NCBI GenBank assembly: GCA_003056245.1
Contig: MVDH01000001.1
Coordinates: 987,679-1,051,678 of the forward strand
Direction of reading: 5' to 3'
Origin: Cellvibrio sp. 79
GTDB lineage: Bacteria; Pseudomonadota; Gammaproteobacteria; Pseudomonadales; Cellvibrionaceae
DNA length: 64,000 nt
Below the pieces are notes generated by a model. The model did not search any database. It saw only the letters and a list, made by a program, of their open reading frames with translations, and had not been told where the DNA came from. Both the position numbers and the translations under genes were made by a program. Positions 18,695 through 27,120 of the stretch are shown here, in pieces. Position 1 is the first letter of the stretch. Each line of letters starts with the position of its first letter.

Positions 18695-21133
18695 ATGAGA
18701 GACAAAGCCCCGTCCTTTTTTAATGGCATCTCTTTCCAGCTTGCCAAAATAGGAATTATTTTGGCGTTTGTGCTGAGCTTTTTATTGAGTTCTGTCCAGC
18801 TTTATCTGGATTTCCTTAATCAGGAAAAAGAACTCGAATCATTAATTGATCGCGTTGTTAAAGTCGCCACGCCACCCGCTGTCCGTTCAGTTTCCACATT
18901 GGATGACGAACTTTCTTATGAAGTCGTAAACGGGTTGCTACGTTATGGCTTTATTTATGAAGTGGTAATTTATGACGATACCGGCAATGTTTTGGCGCAA
19001 GGCAGCAGCACGCGCCCGGAAGTAAAAACCCGTTGGCTCACCAGTAAAATCACCGATAACACGCGCGAATATACTGAAAACTTATTATTGCCCGGTTATA
19101 CCGACGGCACATCTGGCAGCATTCGTTTTTCGGTCGACATGGATCTGGCGCTGGAAGGTTTTTACAACCGATCCAAAACAGCGTTATTTACCGGTCTGTT
19201 GCGCAATATGTTTTTGGTATTGTTATTGTTCGTGGTGTTTTATTACACGCTGACGAAACCGCTGGTGCGTTTGTCGCGCGAGATTAATAACATCAACCCT
19301 GATCATCCGGGCGTTAATCGTCTCACCCAATTACCCTCTCATCGCAAAGACGAACTCGCGCAGCTCATCGCCAGCTCTAATCAATTATTGGATGTAGTTG
19401 AATTATCACTCGCCAAGCGGCGCGCAGTGGAATTGGCATTGCGTAAAAGTGAAGAGCATTTGCGCCAGATTATTGATCACCTTCCGGTGATGATCGGTGC
19501 GCGTAATATTGCCGGTTATTATTTGTTTGCTAACAAAGCACTTGCTACCGAATTGGGTTACACACCAGAACAAATGCGCAATCTTCATGTGCGCCAACTG
19601 TTAAAAAATTCGGTATTTGATATTGATACCATGCTGCAAAACGATTACCGCGTAATTCGTGGTAATGAAGAGCTTGATGTCATTGAAGAGCGGTTTGTTA
19701 CTGCGACAGGCAAACAACTATTTCTGCAAACCCACATAATGCCGCTGGCGTTTTACGATGAAAAAGTTGCGCTCATTGTGTCGGTAGATATTACCGAGCG
19801 TAAAAATGCGCAGGCAAAAATGGAATTTATGGCCCATCACGATGCGCTTACCGGTTTGCCAAATCGCGTGCAGTTAGTGGAACGTTTAGAGCATGAATTG
19901 CGCCGGGCAGAGCGCCACGGTTATTTTGGTGCAGTATTGTTTATCGATCTTGATCAGTTTAAAACTATTAATGATTCTTTAGGTCACCCTGTAGGTGATC
20001 GCGTATTGGAGGTGGTTGCATCGCGTTTGCAACAGTCGGTGCGCGAAGAGGATCTGGTGGCGCGATTGAGTGGTGATGAGTTCGTTGTGGTGCTAACGGT
20101 GCTCGATCAAAATATTGAAACTGCTGCGCTCCGAGCGGGTGAAATCAGTGAAAAAATCCGCTCGATTATTTCTCAGCCCTATATGTACGATAACATGGAG
20201 TTACGCGTGACCTGTAGTGTGGGTGTTGTAGTTTATCCGGACAAAAATAATTCTGTGCATGAATTGCTGCGTTATGCTGATACCGCCATGTATCAGGTAA
20301 AAGAAAAAGGCCGCGATTCAATTGAATTTTTTAACGAAGAGATGGCTGATAAAGTTAGCCGCCAATTGACAATGGAAGGCGATTTACATCGCGCACTGGA
20401 AGAAGGGCATTTCCAACTTTACTACCAACCTAAAATTGATATTAAAACCAACAATGTAGTTGGCGCAGAGGCTCTGTTGCGCTGGCATCATCCCACTAAA
20501 GGTATGGTGTCACCCGTGGAATTTATCCCGGTATTGGAAACGTCCGGTATGATTATCGAAGTGGGGCAATGGGTGCTGGAAGATGCTTGCAAAACGTTAG
20601 TGAAGTGGCATGTCTCCGGTTTATGGAAACCTGGAATGCGCTTGAGTATTAACATTAGCCCGCGTCAATTCCGACGCGCTGCATTTGTGGATGACGTTAT
20701 CACCACTCTCGATAAATATCCGATTCCGAAAGATTCACTGGATATGGAAATTACTGAAGGTATTGTTATCCAGCGTGTGGATGATGCAATTGCAACCATG
20801 TCAACACTGAGTGAACATGGAATCAGTTTTTCACTGGATGATTTCGGTACCGGTTATTCGTCAATCAGTTATCTTAAGCGCTTGCCAGTAAGCACATTGA
20901 AAATTGATAAAGGGTTTGTGCGCGATATTATTGAAGATCGAAATGATCGTGTACTGGTTGAGACGATTATCACCATGGGGCGCTTGCTGGATATGGAGTT
21001 GGTGGCTGAAGGGGTGGAAGAGGCTGAGCAGTTGGCGATCCTGAAATCTTTTGGCTGCGACTACTATCAGGGGTATTTATCCAGCCAGCCTGTACCTATT
21101 GAAAAATTTGAAGCCTTCCTTGATAAAGAATAA
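18695..21133 (+). CDS. Membrane-bound PAS-GGDEF-EAL c-di-GMP signalling protein
   Basis: 812-aa bifunctional-type protein. Two membrane segments (about residues 17-37 and 168-187) enclose a periplasmic sensor region of roughly 130 residues. A HAMP-like stretch, a PAS domain (about 255-370), GGDEF (about 375-545) and EAL (about 555-800) follow. The GGDEF active-site loop is SGDEF, a variant found in active cyclases. The EAL domain keeps EALLRW, INIS, EITEG, DDFGTGYSS, LKIDKGFV and AEGVE, so phosphodiesterase activity is expected. The net direction cannot be read from sequence. It is monocistronic, with a GC-rich stem-loop in the leader. Confidence 0.93.
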   Translation: MRDKAPSFFNGISFQLAKIGIILAFVLSFLLSSVQLYLDFLNQEKELESLIDRVVKVATPPAVRSVSTLDDELSYEVVNGLLRYGFIYEVVIYDDTGNVLAQGSSTRPEVKTRWLTSKITDNTREYTENLLLPGYTDGTSGSIRFSVDMDLALEGFYNRSKTALFTGLLRNMFLVLLLFVVFYYTLTKPLVRLSREINNINPDHPGVNRLTQLPSHRKDELAQLIASSNQLLDVVELSLAKRRAVELALRKSEEHLRQIIDHLPVMIGARNIAGYYLFANKALATELGYTPEQMRNLHVRQLLKNSVFDIDTMLQNDYRVIRGNEELDVIEERFVTATGKQLFLQTHIMPLAFYDEKVALIVSVDITERKNAQAKMEFMAHHDALTGLPNRVQLVERLEHELRRAERHGYFGAVLFIDLDQFKTINDSLGHPVGDRVLEVVASRLQQSVREEDLVARLSGDEFVVVLTVLDQNIETAALRAGEISEKIRSIISQPYMYDNMELRVTCSVGVVVYPDKNNSVHELLRYADTAMYQVKEKGRDSIEFFNEEMADKVSRQLTMEGDLHRALEEGHFQLYYQPKIDIKTNNVVGAEALLRWHHPTKGMVSPVEFIPVLETSGMIIEVGQWVLEDACKTLVKWHVSGLWKPGMRLSINISPRQFRRAAFVDDVITTLDKYPIPKDSLDMEITEGIVIQRVDDAIATMSTLSEHGISFSLDDFGTGYSSISYLKRLPVSTLKIDKGFVRDIIEDRNDRVLVETIITMGRLLDMELVAEGVEEAEQLAILKSFGCDYYQGYLSSQPVPIEKFEAFLDKE

Positions 21134-21179
21134 TTCTATTTTTTTAATTCCTTCCTTTGAGGAAAGGGAGGGTGTCACC

Positions 21180-21890
21180 TTAAAATAATCTTCCTAATAA
21201 ATAAGGGATTGCTGTTTCCACCCGCATAATTCGCTCGCCCAAATGCACTGCTTCAAAACCGATTTTTTTCAATAGATCAATCTCATAAGCAATAAATCCC
21301 CCTTCCGGCCCGACTGCCAGGCTTAACGGGTAATTTATGTTACGCGGGCATTCCGTTTCTGTATAAGGGTGTGCGACTAGCGCTGTTGTACTGGCGATAA
21401 TTCCCGGTAGTTCATCCTCAACAAACGGTTTAAAACGTTTGTGCAAATGAACTTGTGGTAATGCAGTATCACAGCCTTGCTCCAAACCTAAAATCAATTG
21501 CTCATGAATCGCTTCTGTTGTCAGGAAAGGTGTTTGCCAATAACTTTTTTCAACTCGATAAGAATTAATCAGGTGCAACTCTTTTACTCCCAGGGTTGCA
21601 ATGGTTTGGAAAATACGGCGCAACATTTTTGGCCGTGGCAAACCCAGCACCAGTTTTAATGGCAGTGGTGACGGCGGAGGTTGGTTTAAATCCAGCTCCA
21701 GTTCCAATTCCGTTTCACTGATGCGTAATAATGTCCCGTTGCCCATAAGCCCGTTTAATAATCCAACCTTATATGTCTCGCCTGTATTGGCACCATGTAT
21801 TTCACGAATATGTGCGAGCCGCCGTGTGTCCTGGATCAATGCACGGGTAGGGGAAATTAAATCATCTTGGGTGAGTAAAATAAGATTCAT
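21180..21890 (-). CDS. rsmE: 16S rRNA m3U1498 methyltransferase RsmE
   Basis: SPOUT-family SAM-dependent methyltransferase acting on the assembled 30S subunit. It has an N-terminal PUA-like domain (about 1-70) and a knotted SPOUT domain with LGLPRPKMLRRIFQTIATLGV, LAVGPEGGF and the C-terminal LGERIMRVETA. ATG at 21890 (236 aa, MNLILLTQDDL) is chosen because this is the family start; a TTG start at 21929 adds 13 unsupported residues. It is divergent from the ccmC-like gene, with an 18-bp palindrome between them. Confidence 0.93.
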   Translation of the reverse strand: MNLILLTQDDLISPTRALIQDTRRLAHIREIHGANTGETYKVGLLNGLMGNGTLLRISETELELELDLNQPPPSPLPLKLVLGLPRPKMLRRIFQTIATLGVKELHLINSYRVEKSYWQTPFLTTEAIHEQLILGLEQGCDTALPQVHLHKRFKPFVEDELPGIIASTTALVAHPYTETECPRNINYPLSLAVGPEGGFIAYEIDLLKKIGFEAVHLGERIMRVETAIPYLLGRLF

Positions 21891-21994
21891 AGCAACCGGC
21901 AAAAGTATTGGTTGGATTCTGTAAGTCAAGTTTGATTGTTATTGTAACTGTTTGCTTTACAAGTGTGGGGCAATCGCTATTCTCCTGGCTTTAT

Positions 21995-22012
21995 TCCGCT
22001 TTGAAAAGCGGA
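21995..22012. repeat. 18-bp palindrome between rsmE and the ccmC-like gene
   Basis: TCCGCTTTGAAAAGCGGA: two perfect 8-bp arms around GA, in the divergent spacer, 59 bp before the ccmC-like start. No U-tract follows on either strand. An operator is plausible. Confidence 0.45.
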
Positions 22013-22070
22013 TAAAAAATTTTATAGTCGCCAGTCTAACGAAACATCATTGCATAAAAAGAGAAAGATT

Positions 22071-22808
22071 ATGAGATGGACTTGGCTGTATCAATTAGGC
22101 ACCCCAACCTGGTTTTATCAAAAAACCAGAATCTGGTTGCCCTATATGTATTTTACTTCTCTTGTGTTATTGGTCGTGGGAACTGTGTGGGGCTTGGGAT
22201 TTGCTCCCGTTGATTCAAAGCAAGGAAATAGTTACCGCATACTTTATGTTCACGCGCCAGTTGCCCATATTGCAGAAGTGGCTTATGTGTTGATGGCGAT
22301 AATGGGAGCGGCTGGTTTAATCTGGAAAACCAAGCTGTCTTTTATGGCGATGAAAGCATCTGCCCCCTTGGGTGCAGTGTTTACCTTTATCGCTTTGGTG
22401 TCCGGTTCAATATGGGGTAAGCCGACTTGGGGAACCTGGTGGGAGTGGGATGCCCGCATTACTTCGATGCTAATACTGCTGTTTCTTTTTTTGGGTGTTT
22501 ATACCCTGCAAGCAGCTTATCAAAATAAAGATGCAGGAAATAAAGCGGCGGCAATCCTATCCCTTGTTGGTGTGGTCAACATTATTATTATCAAGAAATC
22601 GGTTGAGTGGTGGAATACCTTGCATCAACCAGCTTCCATTACAAAAGGTGCAATAGACATTTCCATGCTCGCGCCTTTATTAATAAATATTTTAGGAATG
22701 TATATTCTCTATTTGTCATTGCTTACAGCCTGGACCCAAGTTGAAGTGCTGCGGCAGGAAAGAAAAAAACAATGGGTTCAGGATTTGGTTGCAGGTGATA
22801 AAGGCTGA
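22071..22808 (+). CDS. CcmC-like heme handling membrane protein, isolated from a ccm operon
   Basis: 245-aa protein with six membrane segments. It keeps the tryptophan-rich heme motif GTWWEWDARITS and both conserved periplasmic histidine regions, YVHAPVA and WWNTLHQPAS. The canonical CcmC is co-encoded with ccmA, B, D, E and F in system I cytochrome c maturation; none of these is adjacent here. The start is ATG at 22071 (AGAGAAAG upstream), not TTG 22050. The C-terminus is longer and charged (RQERKKQWVQDLVAGDKG). It may be a divergent heme exporter paralogue or the split-off ccmC of this genome. It is followed after 69 bp by an unknown membrane protein. Confidence 0.8.
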   Translation: MRWTWLYQLGTPTWFYQKTRIWLPYMYFTSLVLLVVGTVWGLGFAPVDSKQGNSYRILYVHAPVAHIAEVAYVLMAIMGAAGLIWKTKLSFMAMKASAPLGAVFTFIALVSGSIWGKPTWGTWWEWDARITSMLILLFLFLGVYTLQAAYQNKDAGNKAAAILSLVGVVNIIIIKKSVEWWNTLHQPASITKGAIDISMLAPLLINILGMYILYLSLLTAWTQVEVLRQERKKQWVQDLVAGDKG

Positions 22809-22877
22809 TTTGAACGTGCGGTCCATTGCGCAGGCATTAAGATTAGTTAGTATCGATTCCAACATTGATGCAGGATT

Positions 22878-23270
22878 ATGAATCAAAATATTTATGAGCC
22901 ACCTAAAGGCCAGCTTGTTACAGGCCCTGTAAAAGTAAGCCTGAAACAGAAAATTCTATGTACACTGTTTGCCATCTTCACGGCGTCTCTTTACCGTGGA
23001 ATTTATAAGGTAACTCCTCAGTTTGCTGAGACCTTTGCTGCATTTGGAAGTGAATTGCCATGGCTAACAAGCATCGCTGTAGATGTTGGCCACAGCTTTT
23101 TATGGATCGCAATTATTAGCTTGCTGCCATGTCTTATTTGGTTTGATGGTTTTATTAATATAAAATATTCGCTATTTATACTTAAAACCAGCAAATGGAT
23201 GCTGCTGGTGGCGTTGTTGATGTTTTCTCTAAATTTAATTGCAATGTATTTGCCAATTTTTGCGCTATAG
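22878..23270 (+). CDS. Small three-helix membrane protein of unknown function
   Basis: 130-aa protein with an NxYEPPKG-type N-terminal tail, known from several uncharacterised bacterial membrane proteins, then hydrophobic segments at about residues 28-45, 68-88 and 103-128. The stretch ETFAAFGSELPWLT resembles the pattern seen in GspF/PilC-type membrane proteins, but the rest does not support that family. ATG 22878 has no strong ribosome-binding site. It follows the ccmC-like gene on the same strand by 69 bp and may be co-transcribed. Confidence 0.7.
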   Translation: MNQNIYEPPKGQLVTGPVKVSLKQKILCTLFAIFTASLYRGIYKVTPQFAETFAAFGSELPWLTSIAVDVGHSFLWIAIISLLPCLIWFDGFINIKYSLFILKTSKWMLLVALLMFSLNLIAMYLPIFAL

Positions 23271-23305
23271 ATGTGCTGCTGGAGTAAGTATCAAGCTCTC
23301 TTACG

Positions 23306-23728
23306 TTACCAGCCCATAGGCTTGCCTCTCACCATAAAAATTCGTTCGGCTGGAATGCGCAATTGCTCTAACAAATAGTTGGAAAATTCATACGCATAAT
23401 TTTGTTTTGCCAGTGCTCTCTCCATGCATAGTAACCAGGCATCACGTTCTGCTTCACCAATAGGTAAATGCGCATGGCTGCGCGGAATATTTATGCTGCC
23501 ATATTTCTCATGATAAACACTGGGGCCACCCATCCAGCCCGTTAAAAATAATGTGAGCTTATCGCGCGATTCGGTGAGGTCCGGTTTGTGCATTTGACGG
23601 ATAGTGGCTGCTTCCGGAAGCGTTTCCATTTCACGATAAAAATCGTCGACCAGCTTACGAATACCTTCCACGCCTCCTGCGGCCTGGAATGATGTATCGG
23701 AAAAACCATAAAGCGGTGTGTCGGTCAC
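23306..23728 (-). CDS. Group II truncated hemoglobin
   Basis: 140-aa 2-on-2 globin that binds O2, NO or similar ligands, possibly in NO or peroxide detoxification. It starts TPLYGFSDTSFQAAGGVEGIRKLVDDFYREM, typical of group II. The proximal-His region is HAHLPIGEAERDAWL, including the conserved Trp at G8, and FLTGWMGGPSVYHEKYG precedes it. The start is GTG at 23728 with AAGG upstream; the ATG 16 bp further up is out of frame. It converges with the preceding membrane protein gene. Confidence 0.92.
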   Translation of the reverse strand: MTDTPLYGFSDTSFQAAGGVEGIRKLVDDFYREMETLPEAATIRQMHKPDLTESRDKLTLFLTGWMGGPSVYHEKYGSINIPRSHAHLPIGEAERDAWLLCMERALAKQNYAYEFSNYLLEQLRIPAERIFMVRGKPMGW

Positions 23729-23850
23729 TTTTTTGTACCTTCATGAATAATCAAGCTAATCATTGTTGCAATATTTGTTGTGCAAATACAGCAGCGGTGG
23801 GATGAAAAAACTGGGTAAGAGGAGAGCATATTGTAGTGGGAGTTGTGTTT

Positions 23851-23869
23851 TGCACCAGTATGGGTCGCA
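23851..23869 (+). promoter_or_regulatory. Possible NtrC-binding site upstream of amtB
   Basis: TGCACCAGTATGGGTCGCA resembles the NtrC dyad (TGCACC...GGTGCA) with an imperfect right half. It lies about 110 bp upstream of the sigma-54-type element, the usual distance for an enhancer. Confidence 0.4.
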
Positions 23870-23961
23870 GTTCCTTGTTAAGGGTGTTAAATGGTGCGTT
23901 TATACGAAGTGAGTTCTCTCAATTTTTTTTAACTCATTGAATTAAATAATTTTTTACTTTA

Positions 23962-23977
23962 AGGCCTGATTTTTGCT
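23962..23977 (+). promoter_or_regulatory. Sigma-54-type promoter of amtB
   Basis: AGGCCTGATTTTTGCT matches the -24/-12 consensus (TGGCACG-N4-TTGCW): GGC and TTGCT are intact and the GG and GC are exactly 10 nt apart. Transcription would start near 23988. Nitrogen-controlled ammonium transporter genes commonly use this promoter class. Confidence 0.6.
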
Positions 23978-24170
23978 GATAGGTAGTTCATTTTAATTTT
24001 GACGATAAAAAAGTGATGTTTTTGCCCTTTATGGGTGCGACATTTCATAGAACAGCAGTTATAACTATCAGCCTAAACGTGTGATTAGCGCTTGCTGTTT
24101 CAAAATGAAGCATGGTGGAGCAAAGGAACGCGCAACCGCCACGCGAGATAATAACCACTATGGGGTAAGT

Positions 24171-25481
24171 ATGAAGAAGATCAATGTTTTTATTAATTCG
24201 CTTATTGCCGGGCTGGCGTTCAGCAGTTCTGCTTTGTGGGCACAGGAACCCACCCTGAATGGCGCAAATACCGCGTGGATTCTAACGTCCACAGCACTGG
24301 TTTTGTTTATGACCTTACCGGGATTGGCATTATTTTATGGTGGCCTGGTTAGAGTAAAAAATATCCTTTCAGTACTTATGCAATGTTTCGCAATTGCTTG
24401 CCTGGTCTCTATCTTATGGTTGATTGCCGGATATAGCTTGAGCTTTGGAGCCGGTAACGCATGGATTGGCGATTTGAGCATGGTGTTTATGGCGAACATT
24501 ACAGAGGATGCACTTGCAGGCGACATTCCCCTGAGCTTGCATGCAATGTACCAAATGACATTTGCGATCATTACTCCAGCGTTGATCGTCGGTGCATTTG
24601 CAGAACGTATGAAATTTTCATCCATGCTTATTTTCTCGGCGCTGTGGCTATTTGCCGTTTACATTCCTGTGTGTCATTGGGTGTGGTCAAGTTCAGGCTG
24701 GTTATTTAACAAAGGGTTGCTCGATTTCGCGGGGGGTACTGTAGTTCACATTACGGCGGGTGTTGCCGCGCTGGTTGCTGCGATAGTTATTGGCAAGCGC
24801 AATGGTTTCCCTACTACGGCCATGCCCCCGCACAATATGACCATGACAGTTACCGGGGCGGGAATGTTGTGGGTGGGTTGGTTTGGGTTTAATGCCGGTA
24901 GTGCACTGGCTGCAAACGGCAACGCGGCGATGGCGATGTTAGTAACCCATATTTCCGCAGCCGCCGGCGCTCTTGCATGGATGACTATTGAGTGGATTCG
25001 TTTCCGCAAACCAAGTGTGTTAGGTATCGTGACTGGTATGGTGGCGGGTCTGGGCACTATTACGCCTGCATCGGGTTATGTTGGTCCTGGTGGTGCGTTG
25101 ATCATTGGTCTCTTGGCTGGGGTTATTTGCTTTATCATGACTCATCTGGTGAAACGCGTATGGAAAATTGACGATTCGCTCGACGTATTTCCTGTCCACG
25201 GTATAGGCGGTGTCCTTGGTACTATTCTCGCCGGTATTTTTGCATCTACCGAGCTAGGCGTATTCAGTGGGCAAGGCTTTGCAACTGGCATTAATTCAAT
25301 GGGTGGACAGCTGGGTGTACAGCTTCTTGGAGTGGTGGTGACCTTTGTGTACACGGCAATAGTGACTTATGTACTGCTGAAGTTAACTGGTGTTTTAACC
25401 TCTGGTTTGCGTGTAACCAAAGAAGAAGAAACGATCGGCTTGGATTTGAGTTTGCATGAAGAAGATGGTTACAAGCTTTAA
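24171..25481 (+). CDS. amtB: Ammonium transporter
   Basis: Trimeric inner-membrane ammonium channel. The chosen ATG at 24171 (436 aa) starts a signal peptide-like segment ending SSSALWAQEP, as in AmtB, and is preceded by GGGGTAAG. Eleven membrane helices follow. The twin pore histidines lie in GTVVHITAG and FPVHGIGG, and the Phe/Trp gate residues are in the usual places. The C-terminal tail beginning TSGLRVTKEEETIGLDLSLHEEDGY is the normal GlnK-binding tail. glnK is not adjacent. Expression is probably sigma-54/NtrC dependent (see upstream elements). Confidence 0.95.
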   Translation: MKKINVFINSLIAGLAFSSSALWAQEPTLNGANTAWILTSTALVLFMTLPGLALFYGGLVRVKNILSVLMQCFAIACLVSILWLIAGYSLSFGAGNAWIGDLSMVFMANITEDALAGDIPLSLHAMYQMTFAIITPALIVGAFAERMKFSSMLIFSALWLFAVYIPVCHWVWSSSGWLFNKGLLDFAGGTVVHITAGVAALVAAIVIGKRNGFPTTAMPPHNMTMTVTGAGMLWVGWFGFNAGSALAANGNAAMAMLVTHISAAAGALAWMTIEWIRFRKPSVLGIVTGMVAGLGTITPASGYVGPGGALIIGLLAGVICFIMTHLVKRVWKIDDSLDVFPVHGIGGVLGTILAGIFASTELGVFSGQGFATGINSMGGQLGVQLLGVVVTFVYTAIVTYVLLKLTGVLTSGLRVTKEEETIGLDLSLHEEDGYKL

Positions 25482-25502
25482 CCTGATTGTTCTTCAATAA
25501 AC

Positions 25503-25532
25503 AAAAAAGGAGCTGATGCTCCTTTTTTATTT
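25503..25532. terminator. Bidirectional terminator between amtB and the TrmH-type gene
   Basis: AAAAAAGGAGC (25503-25513), loop TGAT, GCTCCTTTTTT (25518-25528), then ATTTT. A perfect 11-bp stem with A- and T-runs on both sides, between convergent genes. Confidence 0.9.
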
Positions 25533-25561
25533 TGCGATATTAAAAGTAGATAATTGCTTGT

Positions 25562-26335
25562 TTATCTGAATGCAATCAGCGCAGCAGTAACGGCAACATT
25601 CAATGACTCAACGCCGTTGTTCATTGGGATACAGATACGCTCATTGCAGAGATTATCCACCTCTTTTGACACACCCTCAGATTCATTTCCCAATACATAA
25701 ATACAAGGGCCAGCAGGTGAAAACTTTTTTAGTTCTGTTTTTGCGTGAGAGGAGAGGGCGCAAAGTGTTGCACCATTTTTTTTGAAATCGATCAATGCGT
25801 CTTTTAAATCTTTACAGCGCAATAATGGTGCGCGAAATACCGTGCCAGCACTTGCTTTGATAACAAGCGGATCAATCTGTGCGTTACCTTTTTGGGGCAG
25901 CAAAATGCCATCAATATTCCCCGCGCAGGCGGAGCGGATAATCATTCCCAGGTTTTGCGGATTTTGCACGCCATCCAATGCAAGTAACGTGTATTTTTTC
26001 TGCGGGTTATTCGCAATAAACTCATCGTAATGTTGATAGCCACGTAATTGTAAATCCGCAGCTACCCCTTGATCCTGGGCCGCATTTTTTGAAATACGTG
26101 ATAACGCCTGGCGATCATGATAGGTAATTTCTGCGCCCTTGGTTTTTGCCAAATCAATTATTTCATCAATAATTTCTGCAGATTTATTGCTTTTCGCAAG
26201 GTGCAAACGATAAATATATGTTGCTGGATCTTGCAGTGCTTCGAGAACTGTTTTACGTCCATAGACGGTCATTAGCGAATCGAAGAAACGTTTTTTTTCC
26301 AAATAGGCAGGGCTATCTTCACGTGGCTTATTCAT
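25562..26335 (-). CDS. SpoU/TrmH-family RNA 2'-O-methyltransferase
   Basis: 257-aa SPOUT methyltransferase. The three family motifs are clear: DGVQNPQNLGMIIRSA, YVLGNESEGVS and CIPMNNGVESLNVAVTAALIAF. An N-terminal substrate-recognition part (GRKTVLEAL...) resembles RlmB-like enzymes. The exact target (rRNA or tRNA position) cannot be assigned from sequence. It is upstream of no obvious partner. pdxJ lies 14 bp upstream on the same strand, so the two are likely co-transcribed. Confidence 0.9.
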   Translation of the reverse strand: MNKPREDSPAYLEKKRFFDSLMTVYGRKTVLEALQDPATYIYRLHLAKSNKSAEIIDEIIDLAKTKGAEITYHDRQALSRISKNAAQDQGVAADLQLRGYQHYDEFIANNPQKKYTLLALDGVQNPQNLGMIIRSACAGNIDGILLPQKGNAQIDPLVIKASAGTVFRAPLLRCKDLKDALIDFKKNGATLCALSSHAKTELKKFSPAGPCIYVLGNESEGVSKEVDNLCNERICIPMNNGVESLNVAVTAALIAFR

Positions 26336-26349
26336 AAAATAATCCAGTC

Positions 26350-27120
26350 TTATTCGTCACAGATTTTTTTATAAGCTTGCACGGCGGGAACCAAACCCAT
26401 TGCAATTGCATCAACGGTTAATGCGTGGCCGATTGATACTTCCAATAGTTCAGGCACTTGACGGAAATGGGCAAGGTTGTCCAGATTCAAATCATGGCCC
26501 GCGTTCAAGCCAATACCAATGGCCTGGGCATGAATCGCCGCCGAGCGATACGCTTCAAACAAATTATGAAAATAATCATCTGGTTGTTTAAAGTGTTCAG
26601 CGTATGGACCTGTATATAACTCAATGCGATCTGCACCAATAGCTTTGGCAAGGCTTATTTGCTCTATATTCGGGTCCATAAATAAACTGACCCTCACTCC
26701 CAAATCTTGCAAATCGCTAATTAGCGGGCGAAGTTTTTCGCCAGCAATTTTTAAATCAAACCCATGATCTGATGTGAGTTGATCATTCGAGTCGGGAACC
26801 AGTGTGCATTGATGCGGGCGAACATCTTTAACCAATTTGATGAAGCCTGGAAAGTCTCCAAGAGAATCCGCATATGGATTGCCTTCAATATTAAATTCTA
26901 TGCCCGAATAACCGCTGACCAGTTCGCTGAGTTCGTAAACATCATGTGGACGAATATGGCGCTGGTCCGGACGCGGATGCACAGTTAAACCATCGGCACC
27001 TGCTTTAATGCAGGTTTCTCCGTGCGCGACTACATTGGGATAATTGCCTGCACGTGAGTTGCGGATTAGCGCAATTTTGTTCAGGTTAACACTGAGGGCC
27101 GTTTTACTGGTTGTTTTCAT
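26350..27120 (-). CDS. pdxJ: Pyridoxine 5'-phosphate synthase
   Basis: Condenses 1-deoxyxylulose 5-phosphate with 3-amino-2-oxopropyl phosphate in pyridoxal phosphate biosynthesis. TIM-barrel landmarks are LSVNLNKIALIRNSR, GADGLTVHPRPDQRHI, EFNIEGNP, CTLVPDSNDQLTSDHG and GLNAGHDLN. 256 aa is a normal length. The ATG lies inside the 3' end of the cyclophilin gene (17-nt overlap), so translational coupling is likely. pdxJ is often next to recO; here it is not. Confidence 0.95.
   Translation of the reverse strand: MKTTSKTALSVNLNKIALIRNSRAGNYPNVVAHGETCIKAGADGLTVHPRPDQRHIRPHDVYELSELVSGYSGIEFNIEGNPYADSLGDFPGFIKLVKDVRPHQCTLVPDSNDQLTSDHGFDLKIAGEKLRPLISDLQDLGVRVSLFMDPNIEQISLAKAIGADRIELYTGPYAEHFKQPDDYFHNLFEAYRSAAIHAQAIGIGLNAGHDLNLDNLAHFRQVPELLEVSIGHALTVDAIAMGLVPAVQAYKKICDE

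Larger units (their letters stand above)
23729..24170. other. 442-bp regulatory spacer upstream of amtB
   Basis: It holds a likely NtrC-type site (23851-23869), a GGTGCG half-site at 23893, a sigma-54-type promoter (23962-23977) and a leader of about 180 nt before the amtB ATG. No glnK gene or remnant is present. An in-frame GTG at 24081 would add a 30-residue N-terminus without membrane or signal character and is not used. Confidence 0.55.

Noticed and set aside
24081-24170. glnK remnant or longer AmtB N-terminus in the amtB leader
   Set aside because: The 30 residues have no similarity to PII proteins and would hide a clear AmtB signal peptide at 24171.
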